Assembly (NCBI GenBank): GCA_017416535.1
Contig: JAFQCG010000001.1
Span: forward strand, 761,013 to 825,012
Direction of reading: 5' to 3'
DNA: 64,000 nt
Source of the DNA: Bacilli bacterium
GTDB lineage: Bacteria > Bacillota_I > Bacilli_A > RF39 > UBA660
Each line of letters starts with the position of its first letter. Within the stretch, counting starts at the first letter, position 1. Positions 16,591 to 25,766 of this stretch are shown piece by piece. The notes under the pieces were generated by a model. The model saw only the letters and a program-made list of their open reading frames with translations, was not told where the DNA came from and made no database searches. Position numbers and translations under genes: made by a program.

Positions 16591-18387
16591 ATGAAACAAG
16601 AAAATATTAGAAACTTTTGTATTATTGCACATATAGATCATGGTAAAAGTACTCTTGCTGATCGTATATTAGAAAAAACGGGAGCATTAGATAAAAGAGA
16701 ATTAAAAGAACAAACTCTTGATTCTATGGACATTGAAAGAGAACGTGGAATTACTATTAAATTAAATGCAGTTCAACTTACTTATAAGTTAAATGGAGAA
16801 GAATATTATTTGCATTTAATTGATACTCCTGGACATGTAGATTTTTCTTATGAAGTTTCACGTAGTTTAGCTGCTTGTGAAGGAGCTTTACTTGTAGTTG
16901 ATGCTGCACAAGGTGTTGAAGCACAAACTCTTGCTAATTTATATTTAGCTCTTGATAATAATTTAACTGTTATTCCGGTTATTAATAAAATTGATTTGCC
17001 TAGTGCGGATGTTGAAAAGGTAACTCGTGAACTTGAAAATATTGGTTTTTCAAGAAATGAAATTGTTTGTACTAGTGCGAAAACTGGTGTAGGGATTGAT
17101 GAATTGCTTGAAAAGATAGTAGAAATTATTCCTGCTCCAACTGGAGATAAGAATGATAAGTTAAAAGCACTTATTTTTGATAGTTTATTTGATTCTTATC
17201 GTGGAGTTATTACTAGTGTTAGAGTTGTAGATGGAGAAGTAAAAGTTGGCGATTTAGTTCGTATGATGGAAACTGGTGCTGTATATGATATAGTTGGTAT
17301 TTCTGTAAATACACCAAAAGAAAAAGCAGTTAAATCGTTAAATGCTGGAGAAGTTGGTTATTTATATGCTTCAATTAAAAGTATTAGTGATGTTGCTGTT
17401 GGAGATACAATTACTTTGGATGATGATCCTGCTAGTGAAAAACTTCCTGGGTATAAACCAATGAAACCAATGGTATATTGCGGTCTTTATCCGATTGAAT
17501 CTAATAAATTTGAAGATTTAAGAGATGCATTAGAAAAGATGAAATTGAATGATGCAGCATTGTCTTTTGAACCTGAAACATCTAAAGCATTAGGATTTGG
17601 ATTTAGATGTGGTTTCCTTGGACTTTTACATATGGAAATTATTGAAGAAAGAATTGAAAGAGAATTTGGTATAGATTTAATTGCAACATCACCTTCAGTT
17701 GTATATGAAGTTGTGATGACTGATGGCACTAAGATTATGGTTGATTCACCTGCAAAAATGCCAAGACGTGAAACAGTTTCAAAAACAACAGAACCTTATG
17801 TTAAAGCAAGTATATTTACTCCTAGTGAATATATTGGACCAATTATGGAACTTTGTCAGGAAAAACGAGGAACTTTTATTAATATGGAATATCTTGATCA
17901 AGAAAGAGTTACAATTCATTATGAAATTCCACTTTCAGAAATTGTATATGATTTCTTTGATAAATTAAAATCATATACTAAGGGATATGCTTCATTTGAC
18001 TATGAACTTATTGGATATAAAGAAAGTAATTTAGTTAAAATGGATATTTTATTAAATGGAGATATTGTTGATGCATTAAGTGTTATTGTACATAAAGATT
18101 TTGCTTATGCTCGTGGTAAAGCAGTAGTAGAAAAATTAAAAGAAATTATTCCAAGACAAATGTTTGAAGTTCCTATTCAAGCAGCAATTGGAACACATGT
18201 TATTGCGAGAACAGATATTAAAGCTATGAGAAAGAATGTTTTGGCTAAATGTTATGGTGGAGATATTACTCGTAAGAAGAAATTATTAGAAAAACAAAAA
18301 GAAGGTAAAAAGAGAATGAAAAGAATTGGTAGTGTAGAAGTACCACAAGAAGCTTTCTTATCTATTTTATCTACAAGTGAAAAATAG
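16591..18387 (+). CDS. lepA: Elongation factor 4 (LepA GTPase)
   Basis: A 598-residue ribosome-binding GTPase that acts on stalled or back-translocated ribosomes. ATG 16591 follows ggaggg, so the upstream ATG 16576 (before that site) is not used. G-domain motifs: G1 AHIDHGKST at 13-21, G3 DTPGHVDF near 78-85, G4 NKID near 132. The LepA-specific C-terminal domain is present ([15 protein letters not shown], then [19 protein letters not shown] and [17 protein letters not shown]). Length is standard. First gene of an operon lepA - ADP-ribosyltransferase-like - hemW - HD protein. Confidence 0.97.
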   Translation: MKQENIRNFCIIAHIDHGKSTLADRILEKTGALDKRELKEQTLDSMDIERERGITIKLNAVQLTYKLNGEEYYLHLIDTPGHVDFSYEVSRSLAACEGALLVVDAAQGVEAQTLANLYLALDNNLTVIPVINKIDLPSADVEKVTRELENIGFSRNEIVCTSAKTGVGIDELLEKIVEIIPAPTGDKNDKLKALIFDSLFDSYRGVITSVRVVDGEVKVGDLVRMMETGAVYDIVGISVNTPKEKAVKSLNAGEVGYLYASIKSISDVAVGDTITLDDDPASEKLPGYKPMKPMVYCGLYPIESNKFEDLRDALEKMKLNDAALSFEPETSKALGFGFRCGFLGLLHMEIIEERIEREFGIDLIATSPSVVYEVVMTDGTKIMVDSPAKMPRRETVSKTTEPYVKASIFTPSEYIGPIMELCQEKRGTFINMEYLDQERVTIHYEIPLSEIVYDFFDKLKSYTKGYASFDYELIGYKESNLVKMDILLNGDIVDALSVIVHKDFAYARGKAVVEKLKEIIPRQMFEVPIQAAIGTHVIARTDIKAMRKNVLAKCYGGDITRKKKLLEKQKEGKKRMKRIGSVEVPQEAFLSILSTSEK

Positions 18388-18395
18388 GAGATAAT

Positions 18396-19145
18396 ATGGA
18401 AAATATTGGAACAAGTAAAGATGTTAGGCGTGTATTTAGATTACTTGATACTGATGAGGTGAATAATATCAGTAGATTTTGTAGTGCTTGTTCTAATAGA
18501 AATTATAGAGAATTTTTAGATTCTGATATTGCATTAATTCATTGTGATAATGGTGGATATAGTGAAGATGTTAAAGATATATTTGTGAATTACTCTGGTT
18601 TTAATTACAGAAGAATTAATGCTTCTGCAAGAGGAAAATGGAATTATGAAAAACATGGTCATTCTAAAGAAAGAGAAAGATTTGATGAAATAGCTATATC
18701 TTTAAGAAATGCGATTGATGATAATCAAAAATCTGTTGGAAATGTCAAAGTATTTAGGGGTGTTCCTCTAAGTTATTTTGAGGATTATGGAATTACATCT
18801 TTAGAAGACTTAAAGAGTTTAGAAGGTGGATTCTTACTTGATAGAGGATTTGTAAGTACATCTTTAGTAGAAGATGATTGTTATTATAAAAAGGAAAATG
18901 AGTTAGGTCTTAATTATAATGTAAAAATAGAGTATTTAGTTCCAGAAGAATTTGAAGATGGTGTGAGTATTGGAAATGTATCTTATAGTCCAGGACAAAA
19001 TGAATATTTAATTAATGCATGGAATATTGCAAGTGTTTCTGATGTTAGAATGAATGGCGATGATAGTGCAGTTATTACTGCATTACTAATTCCGAAAAAC
19101 GTTTATGATAAAGCATATAGACATGAGGCAGGGACTGTAAAATGA
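18396..19145 (+). CDS. ADP-ribosyltransferase-fold protein (R-S-E class)
   Basis: A 249-residue protein whose C-terminal two-thirds matches the ADPRT exoenzyme fold. The three R-S-E elements are in order: Arg121 in VFRGVPL, the STS strand in GFVSTSL (Ser154-Thr155-Ser156) and Gln201-x-Glu203 in SPGQNEYLIN. The QxE form is the one found in C3-like asparagine/glutamine-directed enzymes; the target here is unknown. No signal peptide or membrane helix, so it is expected in the cytoplasm unless exported by another route. It starts eight bases after lepA and overlaps hemW by four bases, splitting the lepA-hemW pair that is adjacent in many Bacillota. Motif match is seen; activity is inferred. No obvious immunity gene follows. 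Confidence 0.8.
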   Translation: MENIGTSKDVRRVFRLLDTDEVNNISRFCSACSNRNYREFLDSDIALIHCDNGGYSEDVKDIFVNYSGFNYRRINASARGKWNYEKHGHSKERERFDEIAISLRNAIDDNQKSVGNVKVFRGVPLSYFEDYGITSLEDLKSLEGGFLLDRGFVSTSLVEDDCYYKKENELGLNYNVKIEYLVPEEFEDGVSIGNVSYSPGQNEYLINAWNIASVSDVRMNGDDSAVITALLIPKNVYDKAYRHEAGTVK

Positions 19146-20230
19146 TGAGTTGTTATATACATATACCGTTTTGTGAAAAAATTTGTTCTTATTGTGATTT
19201 TTGTAAAATGTTTTATAATGAAAATATTGTAGATAGTTATTTGGAACAATTAGAAAATGAAATACGTACTTTATATAAAGGCGAAAATTTAAAAACAATA
19301 TATATTGGTGGTGGTACACCAAGTTGCCTAAGTTTAAAACAATTAGAAAAATTATTTAATATTATTAATATATTTAATAAGAGTAGTAATTTAGAGTTTA
19401 CTATTGAATGTAATTTTTCTAATACTACGAGAGAAAAATTAGAATTATTTAAAAAGTATGGTGTTAATCGTATTAGTTTTGGGCTTGAAACAACTAATAG
19501 TAAACAACTTAAGTTTCTTGAAAGAGAAGAAAATTGTGAAAAGACAAAGGAAATTATTGCTATTTGTAGAGAACTTGGTTTTGATAACATTAATGTAGAT
19601 TTAATGTATGCTTTACCAGGAGAGACTATTGCTGATTTAAAATATGATTTAGACTTTATTAAGTCATTAGATATTGAACATGTATCTTGTTATTCGCTTA
19701 TTGTAGAAGAACATACTAAACTGGGTATTAATAATACTGAAAATGTTGATAATGAATTAGATTATCAAATGTACTTGGAGATATGTAAATTTATGAGTGA
19801 TAATAAGTTTAATCATTATGAAATAAGTAATTACTCTAAAGATGGTTATGAATCCAAACATAATTTAGTTTATTGGAATAATGAAAAATATTATGGATTT
19901 GGCTTAGGCGCTAGTGGTTATATTGATAATAGAAGAACAACTAATACTAGATCTATTAGTAATTATTTGAAAGGTAAATATTTACTTGAAGAGGAGATAC
20001 TTGAAAAGGATGATTTAGTTTATTACGAAATTATATTAAATTTACGTAAGAGTAGTGGTATTGATTTAGATAAATTAAATTCTTTATATAGTGTTAAATT
20101 AGATTATATAGAACTTGTTAATTTAGGGCTATTGAAGTTAGAAAAAAACAAATTATATATACCAGAAGATAAGTGGTATATTAGTAATGAAATTATAATA
20201 AGATTATTGGAGTGTGTTATATATGAATAG
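19142..20230 (+). CDS. hemW: Radical SAM heme chaperone HemW (CPO-like)
   Basis: A 362-residue radical SAM protein with the cluster motif C11-x3-C15-x2-C18 (FCEKICSYCDFC), GGGTPS near 57-62 and the HemW/HemN-type YALPGET segment near 158. HemW-type proteins carry heme to respiratory enzymes and lack coproporphyrinogen oxidase activity; with no other heme gene in view the substrate in this organism is uncertain. ATGA overlap with the upstream gene suggests translational coupling, and agggactg supplies a modest SD. The lepA-hemW order is typical of Bacillota except for the inserted ADPRT-like gene. Confidence 0.9.
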   Translation: MMSCYIHIPFCEKICSYCDFCKMFYNENIVDSYLEQLENEIRTLYKGENLKTIYIGGGTPSCLSLKQLEKLFNIINIFNKSSNLEFTIECNFSNTTREKLELFKKYGVNRISFGLETTNSKQLKFLEREENCEKTKEIIAICRELGFDNINVDLMYALPGETIADLKYDLDFIKSLDIEHVSCYSLIVEEHTKLGINNTENVDNELDYQMYLEICKFMSDNKFNHYEISNYSKDGYESKHNLVYWNNEKYYGFGLGASGYIDNRRTTNTRSISNYLKGKYLLEEEILEKDDLVYYEIILNLRKSSGIDLDKLNSLYSVKLDYIELVNLGLLKLEKNKLYIPEDKWYISNEIIIRLLECVIYE

Positions 20231-20804
20231 AGAAGATGTTTTTAAAGTTGAACTTGGATATATCAAAAGTGAGCGCATTAGAAGATCTTGTTTAGAAATG
20301 ATTAAAGTTTTACCTGATTATTTCTTTGAAATTGAGGCATCTTCTACAGGTAAATATCATCCTAGTTATGCCCTTGGAAAGGGAGGCTTAGTTAGACATA
20401 CTAAAGCTGCTGTTAGAATTGCTAATGATTTACTTGGAGATGAATGTATTGGTAATAAATATACACAAGATGAAAAAGATTTAATGATTATGGCATTAAT
20501 ATTACATGATGGAGTTAAGAGTGGAGTTCCTAAGGAAAGATATACAAGATTTGATCATCCTATTATGATGGGACAAATGATTATGGATAATGAGGAAAAT
20601 ATGGAACTTGAAGTTGAAGAAATTGAATTTTTAGATGATGTTATAAAAACACATATGGGTCCTTGGACTACTGATTATAATGGGGTAGAGGTATTAGAAA
20701 GACCAAAAACAAAATATCAAAATTTTGTTCATATGTGTGATTTCTTAGCAAGTCGTAAAGCATTAGAAGTTCCATTTGATGAAAATGATAATATAAGTGT
20801 CTAA
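20223..20804 (+). CDS. HD-domain phosphohydrolase-like protein
   Basis: A 193-residue protein with HD-superfamily metal residues in order: His59 (GGLVRHTKA), His95-Asp96 (LILHDG), His112 (RFDHP), and His near 140 (VIKTHMG) with a later Asp in MCDFLASRK. It resembles the catalytic domain of YhaM-like nucleases and other small HD hydrolases, but the exact substrate cannot be read from sequence. ATG 20223 follows ttggag; the GTG at 20214 lies within that site. Last gene of the lepA operon, overlapping the end of hemW by eight bases and closed by a terminator that contains its stop codon. Confidence 0.87.
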   Translation: MNREDVFKVELGYIKSERIRRSCLEMIKVLPDYFFEIEASSTGKYHPSYALGKGGLVRHTKAAVRIANDLLGDECIGNKYTQDEKDLMIMALILHDGVKSGVPKERYTRFDHPIMMGQMIMDNEENMELEVEEIEFLDDVIKTHMGPWTTDYNGVEVLERPKTKYQNFVHMCDFLASRKALEVPFDENDNISV

Positions 20805-20821
20805 CTAGACACTTTATTTTT
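20795..20821 (+). terminator. Intrinsic terminator containing a stop codon
   Basis: AAGTGTCT (20795-20802), loop AACT, AGACACTT (20807-20814). The stop TAA (20802-20804) spans stem and loop. Confidence 0.88.
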
Positions 20822-20879
20822 TGTAAGTGTTGAAGGAAAAATAAATATTTGTTATTATTAGAATGAAGGAGATGTTAAG

Positions 20880-21452
20880 GTGAGAAAAACTAATTTATTA
20901 AAAATTATTATTTCAGTTTATTTTGTATTAGTATTAGTTTTTATTGTTGCTAAAACTAGTTATTCTCTTCTTAGTAACTCTGCAATTGATAGTTTTAAGA
21001 TTGATAAAAAGACAAGTAATTATTTATCATTTAATTATGGAGAAAGAGACAGTAATTTATTTAAGGTTGATTCTCCTAAAATATTAAGTGATTTTAATGG
21101 TAAGAAACAGTATAATACTTATGATTTTTCTGTATCTATTCCTAAGAAATTTGTTTCTCATGATAAAGTTTATTATGATATAGTTATTCATGGATTAGGA
21201 AATAAGATTGATGAAAAATATTTAAAGATATATTTAACTGATGAAAATGATAAACCATTAGAAGGTTATAAAGATAATGTGCCTGTATATTTGGCTTTAC
21301 CTAATCTTGTTGATGGTAAATTAATATATACTGGTAGTTTTAGTAAAAAAGATTTAGTTGATAAATATAAACTACGTATTTGGGTAGATGATAATTATAA
21401 AGATGAAATTAAAGAAGGTTTAGTTTATCAAATATCTATTGAAATGAGGTAA
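20880..21452 (+). CDS. Hypothetical exported/anchored protein, GTG start
   Basis: Not recognised. A 190-residue protein started by GTG at 20880 behind gaaggaga; the ATG at 20872 is closed at once. The N-terminus has a signal or anchor helix (about residues 7-27, ending VAKTSYSLLSN). The rest is a beta-rich extracellular domain (KKFVSHDKVYYDIVIHG, LRIWVDDNYKDEI) without Cys. Layout recalls small matrix-type proteins such as the camelysin/TasA group, but no diagnostic motif was seen, so I do not name it. Own terminator overlaps the stop. Confidence 0.78.
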   Translation: MRKTNLLKIIISVYFVLVLVFIVAKTSYSLLSNSAIDSFKIDKKTSNYLSFNYGERDSNLFKVDSPKILSDFNGKKQYNTYDFSVSIPKKFVSHDKVYYDIVIHGLGNKIDEKYLKIYLTDENDKPLEGYKDNVPVYLALPNLVDGKLIYTGSFSKKDLVDKYKLRIWVDDNYKDEIKEGLVYQISIEMR

Positions 21453-21473
21453 CGTAAAAACGTTGCTTTTTTG
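21449..21473 (+). terminator. Intrinsic terminator containing a stop codon
   Basis: GTAACG (21449-21454, includes stop TAA 21450-21452) pairs with CGTTGC (21461-21466, one G-T), then TTTTTT. Confidence 0.75.
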
Positions 21474-21554
21474 TTGCTTTTGCAACACAACTTAAATGTG
21501 TGATGGTGTTATAATGAAATGGTATTAAACAATAGTAAGAAGGGATGATGAATA

Positions 21555-22229
21555 ATGGCAGGTAAAATTATTGTTATTGAAGGGACTGATTGTTCTGGTA
21601 AAGAAACTCAATCTAAGTTATTAGAAAAGAGATTAAAAAAAGAAGGCAAGAAGTGTATTAGATTTGGTTTTCCAATGTATGATACTCCAACTGGTAAAAT
21701 TGTAGGAGGCTCTTATTTAGGTAAAAGTGAAATATGTGAAGGATTCTTTCCTGAAGGTGCTCCTAATGTAGATCCTTATGTTGCGTGTTTATATTATGCT
21801 GCAGATAGAAGATATAATATTGGAAAGATTAATAAATATTTAGAAAAAGATTATTATGTTATCCTTGATAGATATACAACATCTAATTTAGCTCATCAAG
21901 GGAGTAAAATAAAAAATAAAGATGATAGATTTGATATGTATCAATGGATTGATAAATTGGAATATTGGTTATTAAAATTACCAAAACCAGATAAGACAAT
22001 TTTTTTACATATGCCATATGAATATTCATGCGAGTTAAAGAAAAATAGAGAAATACTTGATCAACATGAAAAAGACGAAGAACATTTAAAACATGCCGAA
22101 GAAACATATATTGAATTATCTGAACTTTATAATTGGAGTAAAATTGAATGTATAAAAGATAATGAAGTTAAGACTATAGATGAGATAGGTGAAGAAGTAT
22201 ATAATTTAGTGAAAGATATGATTAAGTAA
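21555..22229 (+). CDS. tmk: Thymidylate kinase
   Basis: A 224-residue P-loop kinase that phosphorylates dTMP to dTDP. Motifs: Walker A EGTDCSGKET at 9-18, the DRYTTSN (DRx) substrate loop near 104-110, and a lid with basic residues (CELKKNRE) near 158-165. The FPMYDTPTGKIV segment near 35 matches the TMK base-binding region. It belongs to the slightly longer variant seen in low-GC bacteria. SD aagaaggga. It converges on the pilB-like gene with a shared bidirectional terminator. Confidence 0.92.
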   Translation: MAGKIIVIEGTDCSGKETQSKLLEKRLKKEGKKCIRFGFPMYDTPTGKIVGGSYLGKSEICEGFFPEGAPNVDPYVACLYYAADRRYNIGKINKYLEKDYYVILDRYTTSNLAHQGSKIKNKDDRFDMYQWIDKLEYWLLKLPKPDKTIFLHMPYEYSCELKKNREILDQHEKDEEHLKHAEETYIELSELYNWSKIECIKDNEVKTIDEIGEEVYNLVKDMIK

Positions 22230-22232
22230 AAT

Positions 22233-22262
22233 AAAAAAGAACTTTTTTTAAAGTTCTTTTTT
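22233..22262. terminator. Bidirectional intrinsic terminator
   Basis: AAAAAAGAACTTT pairs with AAAGTTCTTTTTT around a TTTT loop (22246-22249), between the convergent tmk and pilB-like genes. Confidence 0.85.
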
Positions 22263-25084
22263 TATTCTTCATCGTCATCGTAGTTTGGAAGAATAGGGTC
22301 AGCATTTATTTCTGCAGACTGATTGATACTTCCATCATCAGCTATTCTTATTCCTGGATCTGATAGTATATTAGAACCGGTATCACTACGTTCTTCAGTA
22401 GGGTTAATGTCTGTTACATCTGCTACTGCAGAAAGAGCTTGCATTGTTGGGATAGAAGATTCATTTACTTCATCATTTAGTTCAAAGAATGTTTCGTCGT
22501 CTTCATCAAAATCAGTAAAATCTTCTTCATAATCATCATATTCATAATCATATGTGTTTTCTTGTTTGTTTTGTTCATCATCATCATCTTCTGATAATTT
22601 TTCTGCGACAATCATTTCTTTGTCACTCATATCAAGTTTTTCTAATTTTAGATTAGGTCCAATTAATTGATCTAAGTCAGTTTTTATTTCAATTGTTGGT
22701 TCAATTGGATCTTCTTCATCATAAATGCTATTGTCTGATTTATTATCTTGTTCTTCATCATCATTATCTTTTGCGTTTAAGTCATATATTGAATCGTCGT
22801 AGTCAGTATCTACAATTGGTTCAATTGTTGTTACTGATTTTTCTTCTTGTATATCTTCTTCTTTCTTTTCTTCGTTAATTTCTTCTGTTGGTTCATCTTC
22901 TAGTTTTTCTGGAAGTGATTCAATATTATTTTCTTCAGTAACTGCAATATCTTCTTCAGCTTCCTCACTTAGTTGAGTTATTTCTTCTTGTTCTACTTCT
23001 TCTGTAAGGTGTTCTGGTTGTTCAACATCTTCTTCAAAATTTTGAGGAGTTTCTTCTGGCATAGCTACTGTGTATCCCAAATTGTTTTCATTGTTTTCTT
23101 CTTCGTTAATTGTTTCATAATTTGGAAGCTCAATTTCAGATGCTTCTTGTTCTGAAGGTGTTTGATTTTCTTCAGAATTTAATTGAGGCATTTCAAATGT
23201 ACTTTCTTCTACAATTTCTTGTTCAGTAGAGTGTTCTTCTTGATTTTCAACTTGAACTTCAGAATTTATTTCTGGCATTTGGAATGTATTTTCTTCAACT
23301 ATTTCTTCTTGTTGCTCTGGGATTTGAGTTTCTTGTTGAACTTCAGAATTTATTTCTGGCATTTGGAATGTGTTTTCTTCGACTATTTCTTGTTGTTCAG
23401 TTATTTCTTGTTCAGTAGGTTGTTCTACTTGAGTTTCAACTGTTTCAGTATATTGTTGTTCAACAGGTTGTTCTACTTGAGTTTCTATTGTTTCAGTATA
23501 TTGTTGTTCAGTAGGTTGTTCTACTTGAGTTTCTACTGTTTCAGTATATTGTTGTTCAGTAGGTTGTTCTACTTGAGTTTCTACTGTTTCGGTATATTGT
23601 TGTTCAGTAGGTTGTTCTACTTGAGTTTCTGCTGTTTCGGTATATTGTTGTTCAGTAGGTTGTTCTACTGGATTTTGTTCTTTAGCAGATGTTACTCCTG
23701 GAATATCATACTTTTGTGTTAATGTTGATTCTTGTTGAGTTTCTTCTCCCATGAAGTCTTCATCTGTTTTTGCTTCTTCAACTTCTTCAGTTTTTTGATT
23801 TATTGTGATTCCTTCTAATTCTTCTTGATAGTTATCTTCATCTTCATTTTCAATCTCAATAGTTTTATAAACTTCTTCAAAACTTGTTTGTCCTTCTAGT
23901 GCTTTTATTAATGCATCTTGAAGCATTGAAATTGTATTACCACCATAAATCATTTTTGCGAAATCATCTTTTGACATTTTTTCATCGTTTAAAGCGTTTC
24001 TAATTTTATCATCTAGTAATAATACTTCATGTACGGCAAGACGTCCACGATATCCATTACGACAGTTGTCGCAACCTTTTGGATTTGCATCCCATACCAT
24101 AGATATATCTTGATGTAAGAATTTTTTATAAACTTTTTTCTCGTATTTTGTTGCTTCTCGTTGGTATCTACATTCTGGACATAATTGTTTAGCTAGTCTT
24201 TGTGAAATGATACCTGTTAGGGCAGTAGACAATAAATATCGTTCTACGTCCATGTCTAATAGACGTTCAACTGTTGCGAGTGCATTATTTGTATGCAGTG
24301 TTGACATAACTAAGTGACCTGTGATTGAGGCACGAACTGCAATTTGTGCTGTTTCAGAGTCACGAATTTCTCCGATAAGAATTACGTTAGGGTCTTCACG
24401 AAGGATAGAACGTAGTGCTGCGGCGAATGTCATTCCGATTTCGGCATTAACTTGAACTTGGTTAATTCCTTCAATGTTCATTTCGACTGGGTCTTCTACA
24501 GTGATTACATTTATTTCTGGTTTGTTTAATGCTGAAAGCATTGAGTATGTAGTTGTAGATTTTCCGGATCCAGTAGCACCGGTAACTAAAATGATTCCGT
24601 TTGGAACACCCATCATATGGTGAATTTTTTCAAGGTTCTTTGGATGGAATCCTAAAGAATCAATTCCTTGTAAGCTTCGTGTATAGTCTAAGATACGAAT
24701 AACTATTTTTTCACCTTGGTTAGTTGGTAGACAAGCTACACGCATGTCTAGGTAAGTATCGCCGAATTGACCTTTAATCGCACCATCTTGTGGAAGTCTT
24801 GTTTCAGTGATATTCATGTTTGCTAAAAGTTTTATACGAGTCGTAAGGTTACGCTCGTATGCTTTTGGAATAAAAGTATAATCTTGACAGTCACCATCGA
24901 TTCTAAAACGGACCATCATACCATCTTCGCGTGGATCGAAATGGATATCGGAAGTTTTATTCTTAGATGCTGCGATGATTATGTAATCGGCAACTTGAGT
25001 TATTGGCGTTTTTGTAAAATCAAAGGAAACCATAAAATTTTCTGATCCTTTGGTTACACGCTTTACATCGTATTGAACCATCAT
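22262..25084 (-). CDS. GspE/PilB/ComGA-type secretion ATPase with a 530-residue acidic repeat tail
   Basis: A 940-residue protein. Residues 1-405 form a normal type II/IV pilus assembly ATPase: SDIHFDPRE near 45 (Asp/His boxes), Walker A GATGSGKST at 169-177, Walker B with ILIGEIRDSE near 235-244, His box STLHTNN near 261-267, and a four-Cys zinc element (C302, C305, C338, C341). Residues after about 410 are very rich in Glu, Gln and Thr, with five 16-residue repeats (core VEQPTEQQY then TETVETQ), then a second repeat (EENTFQMPEINSEVQ), and an acidic end. ATPases of this family usually end near residue 400-570. The tail is unusual; it may dock partners. Prepilins are encoded divergently next door. 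Confidence 0.92.
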   Translation of the reverse strand: MMVQYDVKRVTKGSENFMVSFDFTKTPITQVADYIIIAASKNKTSDIHFDPREDGMMVRFRIDGDCQDYTFIPKAYERNLTTRIKLLANMNITETRLPQDGAIKGQFGDTYLDMRVACLPTNQGEKIVIRILDYTRSLQGIDSLGFHPKNLEKIHHMMGVPNGIILVTGATGSGKSTTTYSMLSALNKPEINVITVEDPVEMNIEGINQVQVNAEIGMTFAAALRSILREDPNVILIGEIRDSETAQIAVRASITGHLVMSTLHTNNALATVERLLDMDVERYLLSTALTGIISQRLAKQLCPECRYQREATKYEKKVYKKFLHQDISMVWDANPKGCDNCRNGYRGRLAVHEVLLLDDKIRNALNDEKMSKDDFAKMIYGGNTISMLQDALIKALEGQTSFEEVYKTIEIENEDEDNYQEELEGITINQKTEEVEEAKTDEDFMGEETQQESTLTQKYDIPGVTSAKEQNPVEQPTEQQYTETAETQVEQPTEQQYTETVETQVEQPTEQQYTETVETQVEQPTEQQYTETIETQVEQPVEQQYTETVETQVEQPTEQEITEQQEIVEENTFQMPEINSEVQQETQIPEQQEEIVEENTFQMPEINSEVQVENQEEHSTEQEIVEESTFEMPQLNSEENQTPSEQEASEIELPNYETINEEENNENNLGYTVAMPEETPQNFEEDVEQPEHLTEEVEQEEITQLSEEAEEDIAVTEENNIESLPEKLEDEPTEEINEEKKEEDIQEEKSVTTIEPIVDTDYDDSIYDLNAKDNDDEEQDNKSDNSIYDEEDPIEPTIEIKTDLDQLIGPNLKLEKLDMSDKEMIVAEKLSEDDDDEQNKQENTYDYEYDDYEEDFTDFDEDDETFFELNDEVNESSIPTMQALSAVADVTDINPTEERSDTGSNILSDPGIRIADDGSINQSAEINADPILPNYDDDEE
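23418..23664. repeat. Five 48-bp in-frame tandem repeats coding the ATPase tail
   Basis: The phrase GGTTGTTCTACTTGAG recurs with exact 48-base spacing (starts at 23418, 23466, 23514, 23562 and 23610, plus a partial at 23658). Each unit encodes 16 residues on the minus strand. A second repeat of about 57 bases occurs at 23252-23310 and 23338-23394, with a diverged third copy near 23170. Nucleotide identity between units is high, so recent expansion is likely. Confidence 0.9.
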
Positions 25085-25166
25085 TTCAACCCCTTTTGTT
25101 TACTTTCTATGGTATTTTACTATAATTTATTATATAATAGTTTTAAGATAATAGCAAGGAGGATTT

Positions 25167-25766
25167 ATGAAAAAGGGGAAATTAAATAGTAAGGGTTTTG
25201 TACTTGTTGAAACGCTTATTGTATCAGTGTTTATTGCGGCAATTTTTGCTATTTTATATAACAATTTTTACCCACTTATGGGTGAGTATGAAAAAAGAGA
25301 AGTTTATGACGATATTGATGGTAAATATGCTACATATTGGATAAAAAGAATTATACAACATCAGCAGACAGATTTAGGTGATGATTGTAAACTTGACAGA
25401 TTAAAATCTTCACCATATCATTGTAAGTTTAAATGTGATATGGTAGGAAATGAATCTATGCGTGAAATGTGTAAACAATTGATTGAAAAAGCACAAATTT
25501 ATGTAAAGGATGGAGATCCAAGTATTTATATTACGACATATCAATTGCAGTATACATTAGAAGGGGAAACTACTTTACGTGGAATGAAACCTTATTTTGA
25601 TGATAATGGTGGATTATCTGGTGGTATGCATAGATATTTGAAGTATTTACCTAACTATAGATGGGATTCTTTAAATAATGCAAAACATAGAGTTTTAGTT
25701 GAATTTTATCGTACAAAAGATGATAATGATTATTTTGCATATTCGACATTTGAGGTGAAAAAATAA
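25167..25766 (+). CDS. Type IV prepilin-like protein
   Basis: A 199-residue protein with a class III signal: MKKGKLNSKG then FVLVETLIVSVFIAAIF, with Glu at +5 after the Gly. The globular part has four Cys (DDCKLD, YHCKFKCD, MCKQL) that could pair. It follows gcaaggagg and is divergent from the pilB-like ATPase with an 82-base gap that holds the promoters. It overlaps the next prepilin by one base (TAATGA). Probably a ComG-type minor pseudopilin. Confidence 0.85.
   Translation: MKKGKLNSKGFVLVETLIVSVFIAAIFAILYNNFYPLMGEYEKREVYDDIDGKYATYWIKRIIQHQQTDLGDDCKLDRLKSSPYHCKFKCDMVGNESMREMCKQLIEKAQIYVKDGDPSIYITTYQLQYTLEGETTLRGMKPYFDDNGGLSGGMHRYLKYLPNYRWDSLNNAKHRVLVEFYRTKDDNDYFAYSTFEVKK

Noticed and set aside
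20851..20870. TTGTTATTA near 20850, as a sixth NAD operator
   Set aside because: Only the left arm is present; the expected right arm is absent and the gene behind it is not NAD related.
23418..23664. Regular 48-bp repeats, considered as a CRISPR array
   Set aside because: The repeats are contiguous with no unique spacers, stay in frame and encode a protein tail.
23183..23722. Repetitive + strand frame rich in FSRLFYLSFYCFSILL
   Set aside because: It is the antisense of the 48-bp repeats in the ATPase tail. No ribosome site, and the minus-strand frame has clear ATPase motifs.
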